A DNA stretch of 22,884 nucleotides, taken from Candidatus Saccharimonadota bacterium (lineage in GTDB: Bacteria > Patescibacteriota > Saccharimonadia > Saccharimonadales > JAGQNJ01). Both the position numbers and the translations under genes were made by a program. The notes below the pieces were generated by a model, which searched no databases, had not been told where the DNA came from, and worked only from the letters and a program-made list of their open reading frames with translations. This document shows positions 20,652 through 22,884 of this stretch, in pieces. The stretch's first letter is position 1, and each line of letters starts with the position of its first letter. Location of the stretch: contig JAGQNJ010000004.1 of NCBI GenBank assembly GCA_020428115.1, forward strand, positions 1 through 22,884, written 5' to 3'.

Positions 20652-22884
20652 ATGGACGATGAACAAACAAACCTAAGCCCTGCCGACAACAAACCATCTG
20701 ATGAGAATGTGCTTGATGAGCGCACAATGGATGAAAAGCGTGCTGGTATAGAAGATCAGCCAGATATTCTTGACAGTGGCCACTCACGATCAGTCGAGCG
20801 ACGAACTGTAGAAAACGTAATGGAAGACAGTTACCTACGCTATTCCATGAGCGTTATCATTGATCGTGCGCTTCCTGATGTGCGCGATGGCCTTAAACCT
20901 GTACATCGCCGTATTCTCTACACCATGAACCGTGACGGGCTCCGCAGTAGCGCTAAACATCGCAAGAGCGCTACTGTTGTAGGCGCCGTTATGGGTGATT
21001 ATCACCCGCATGGTGACTCATCGATCTACGACTCAATGGTTCGTATGGCACAGGATTGGTCAATGCGGTATACCTTGGTGAACGGCCAGGGTAACTTTGG
21101 ATCAATGGATGGTGATCCACCTGCCGCTATGAGGTATACCGAGGCGAAGATGATGCGCCTTGCGGATGAGATTCTCGAGGATATTGATAAAGAAACAGTT
21201 GATTTTCGCGAGAACTACGATGGTCGTCTCCAGGAGCCATCGGTGCTACCTGCCAAGCTACCGAACCTACTGCTTAATGGTCAGCTAGGTATTGCTGTTG
21301 GTATGGCTACTAACATCCCGCCTCATAACCTCGGTGAGCTCATTGATGCAGAAGTACACCTAATAGACCACCCCGAAGCAAGTCTTGATGATTTACTTGA
21401 GCATATCAAGGGTCCAGATTTCCCCACAGGAGGGGTTATCTTTGGTAAAGAATCAATCAAGAGTGCTTATACAGCCGGTCGTGGCGGTGTAGTAACTCGA
21501 GGTGTGGCCGAAATCGTCGAAACCAAAAAGGGACAGAATCAGATTGTTATAACTGAGATACCGTACGGCCTTAATAAAGAGAATCTAGTGCTAAAGATAG
21601 CTGACTTAGTCAACGACAAAAAGATCACGGGTGTACGTGATATTAGAGACGAAACAGCACGTGGCGAAGTGCGCATAGTTATTGATCTCAAGAAGGATGC
21701 TTACCCTAAGAAGCTACTGAATCAACTTTACAAACTAACACCTCTGCAGCAGAGTTTTCATTTTAATATGATGGCACTCGTTGATGGTATTCAGCCAAGG
21801 GTGCTTGGTTTACAAGATATCATCAGAGAGCATATCAAGCACCGTCAGGTAGTCGTGCGCCGGCGCACAGAATATGAGCTACGTAAGGCAAAAGACCGAG
21901 CGCATATTTTAGAAGGGCTCAAGATTGCCCTGGATCATATCGACGAGATTATTAAGGTTATCCGCGCTAGCAAGACAACTGAGGAAGCTCAAGCGAGCTT
22001 GATGAAGAATTTTAAACTGTCAGAGATTCAAGCTAAGGCTATTTTGGCTATGCAACTACGGGCTCTTACGGGTCTAGAACGACAAAAAGTTGAGGACGAG
22101 TTAGCTGAGCTTATGAAGTTAATAACCAAGCTTGAGGGAATTCTCGCTGACGAGAAGAAGATACTCAAGATCATCAAGGAGGAACTGCTTAAAATCAAAG
22201 AACAGTATGCTGATGAACGCCGAACGAAGATCATTCCACAAGAGCTAGGCAAAATGAGTGATGAAGATCTTGTTCCAGACGAACAAGTAGTTGTAACTCT
22301 TACATCAGCAAACTACATCAAACGTTCACAGATTGCTGATTACAAGCGTCAGGGCAGGGGTGGTAAGGGTAAACGTGGTATGACAACCCGAGAAGAAGAT
22401 GTGATTGAACATGTTGTTAATGCTAGCACCCATGATTACCTGCTGTTTTTCACTAACAAAGGACGTGTGTTCCGCATTAAAACCTATGAGGTGCCAGCGG
22501 CCAGTCTGAATGCCAAGGGAGTAGCCATTGTTAACTTGCTCCAGTTGCAACCGGAAGAAAAGGTCAGCTCAGTTATTAATATCTCCAAGACCGAGAAAAA
22601 TGGCCATTTGTTTATGTGTACGCAAAAAGGCGTTGTAAAGAAAACACCATTTGAACAGTACCAGAACGTGCGTCAGTCTGGACTGATCACGATTAATCTT
22701 GACTCTGATGATGAACTGCGCTGGGTGCGTATGACAACAGGTGATAATGAAGTTCTTATATCGACCGCACAGGGGCAAGCAATTCGCTTCCACGAGAGAG
22801 ACGTTCGACCAATGGGCCGTGTTGCCAGGGGTGTACGGGGTATCCGACTCCGTGCAGGTGATGAGGTAATTGGTATGGATATTG
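20652..22884 (+). CDS. gyrA: DNA gyrase subunit A, 3'-truncated by window edge
   Basis: Breakage-reunion subunit of gyrase. The frame is open from the ATG at 20652 to the window edge (744 codons). An acidic, poorly conserved N-terminal extension of about 47 residues precedes the usual start (VERRTVENVMEDSYLRYSMSVI). The catalytic tyrosine is Tyr162 (AAMRYTEAKM). The quinolone region reads HPHGDSSIYDSMVRM, with Ser123 and Asp127 at the E. coli Ser83 and Asp87 positions, so no resistance change is visible. The GyrA box (QGRGGKG, 567-573) in the C-terminal beta-pinwheel marks it as gyrase rather than topoisomerase IV. The remaining pinwheel blades lie outside the window. Confidence 0.97.
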   Translation, partial: MDDEQTNLSPADNKPSDENVLDERTMDEKRAGIEDQPDILDSGHSRSVERRTVENVMEDSYLRYSMSVIIDRALPDVRDGLKPVHRRILYTMNRDGLRSSAKHRKSATVVGAVMGDYHPHGDSSIYDSMVRMAQDWSMRYTLVNGQGNFGSMDGDPPAAMRYTEAKMMRLADEILEDIDKETVDFRENYDGRLQEPSVLPAKLPNLLLNGQLGIAVGMATNIPPHNLGELIDAEVHLIDHPEASLDDLLEHIKGPDFPTGGVIFGKESIKSAYTAGRGGVVTRGVAEIVETKKGQNQIVITEIPYGLNKENLVLKIADLVNDKKITGVRDIRDETARGEVRIVIDLKKDAYPKKLLNQLYKLTPLQQSFHFNMMALVDGIQPRVLGLQDIIREHIKHRQVVVRRRTEYELRKAKDRAHILEGLKIALDHIDEIIKVIRASKTTEEAQASLMKNFKLSEIQAKAILAMQLRALTGLERQKVEDELAELMKLITKLEGILADEKKILKIIKEELLKIKEQYADERRTKIIPQELGKMSDEDLVPDEQVVVTLTSANYIKRSQIADYKRQGRGGKGKRGMTTREEDVIEHVVNASTHDYLLFFTNKGRVFRIKTYEVPAASLNAKGVAIVNLLQLQPEEKVSSVINISKTEKNGHLFMCTQKGVVKKTPFEQYQNVRQSGLITINLDSDDELRWVRMTTGDNEVLISTAQGQAIRFHERDVRPMGRVARGVRGIRLRAGDEVIGMDI

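Overview
The window reads as a compact bacterial chromosome segment, most likely from a Candidate Phyla Radiation / Patescibacteria genome and probably Candidatus Saccharibacteria (TM7). The taxonomic call is an inference. It rests on short proteins and tight or overlapping genes, small conserved membrane proteins of a CPR type, a very large VirD4/TraD-like ATPase with a small coupled partner, and housekeeping genes in unusual neighbourhoods. TGA is used as a normal stop (for example at 2890-2892 and 13242-13244), which argues against the code-25 lineages SR1 and Gracilibacteria.

Layout. 1-3673: thrS (5' end missing), a HAD 5'-nucleotidase-like gene, an alkyltransferase-like (ATL) gene, a small unknown gene and miaA, all on + with overlaps. 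3707-4938: a winged-helix/nucleotidyltransferase-like regulator followed by a degenerate metallo-beta-lactamase-fold protein. 4970-5191 (-): rpmB. 5285-5914: an M50 site-2 protease. 5929-6087: a candidate structured RNA with its own -10 box and terminator. 6101-6176 (-): tRNA-Pro(GGG). 6230-7258 (-): queA, divergent from an ASCH-RNase H fusion (7300-8097). 8122-8506: RNase P RNA. 8575-9622 (-): infC-rpmI-rplT, with infC starting at an AUU codon. 9724-11229 (-): comM/yifB. 11230-12404: about 1.2 kb without a credible protein gene, holding several hairpins and a second candidate structured RNA (12215-12370) with a near-consensus promoter and a terminator. 12405-16324: a four-helix membrane protein, then a small protein coupled by an ATGA overlap to a 1027-residue VirD4/TraD-like ATPase. 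16373-18536 (-): a membrane protein and an LPNTG-type surface protein. 18686-22884: gyrB and gyrA (3' end missing).

How it works together. Most of the content is information processing: tRNA charging, modification and maturation (thrS, miaA, queA, tRNA-Pro, rnpB), ribosome and initiation (rpmB, rplT, rpmI, infC) and DNA topology (gyrBA). A second theme is DNA and surface traffic: ComM (uptake/recombination), the VirD4-like ATPase and the LPNTG surface protein.

A recurring feature is promoter placement. At nine genes or gene starts the -10 box lies so close to the start codon that the predicted leader is about 0-6 nt, leaving no room for a Shine-Dalgarno. Several operon-internal genes and infC have clear Shine-Dalgarno sequences. 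The least explained parts are the two ~155-nt candidate RNAs and the non-coding stretch 11295-12179.
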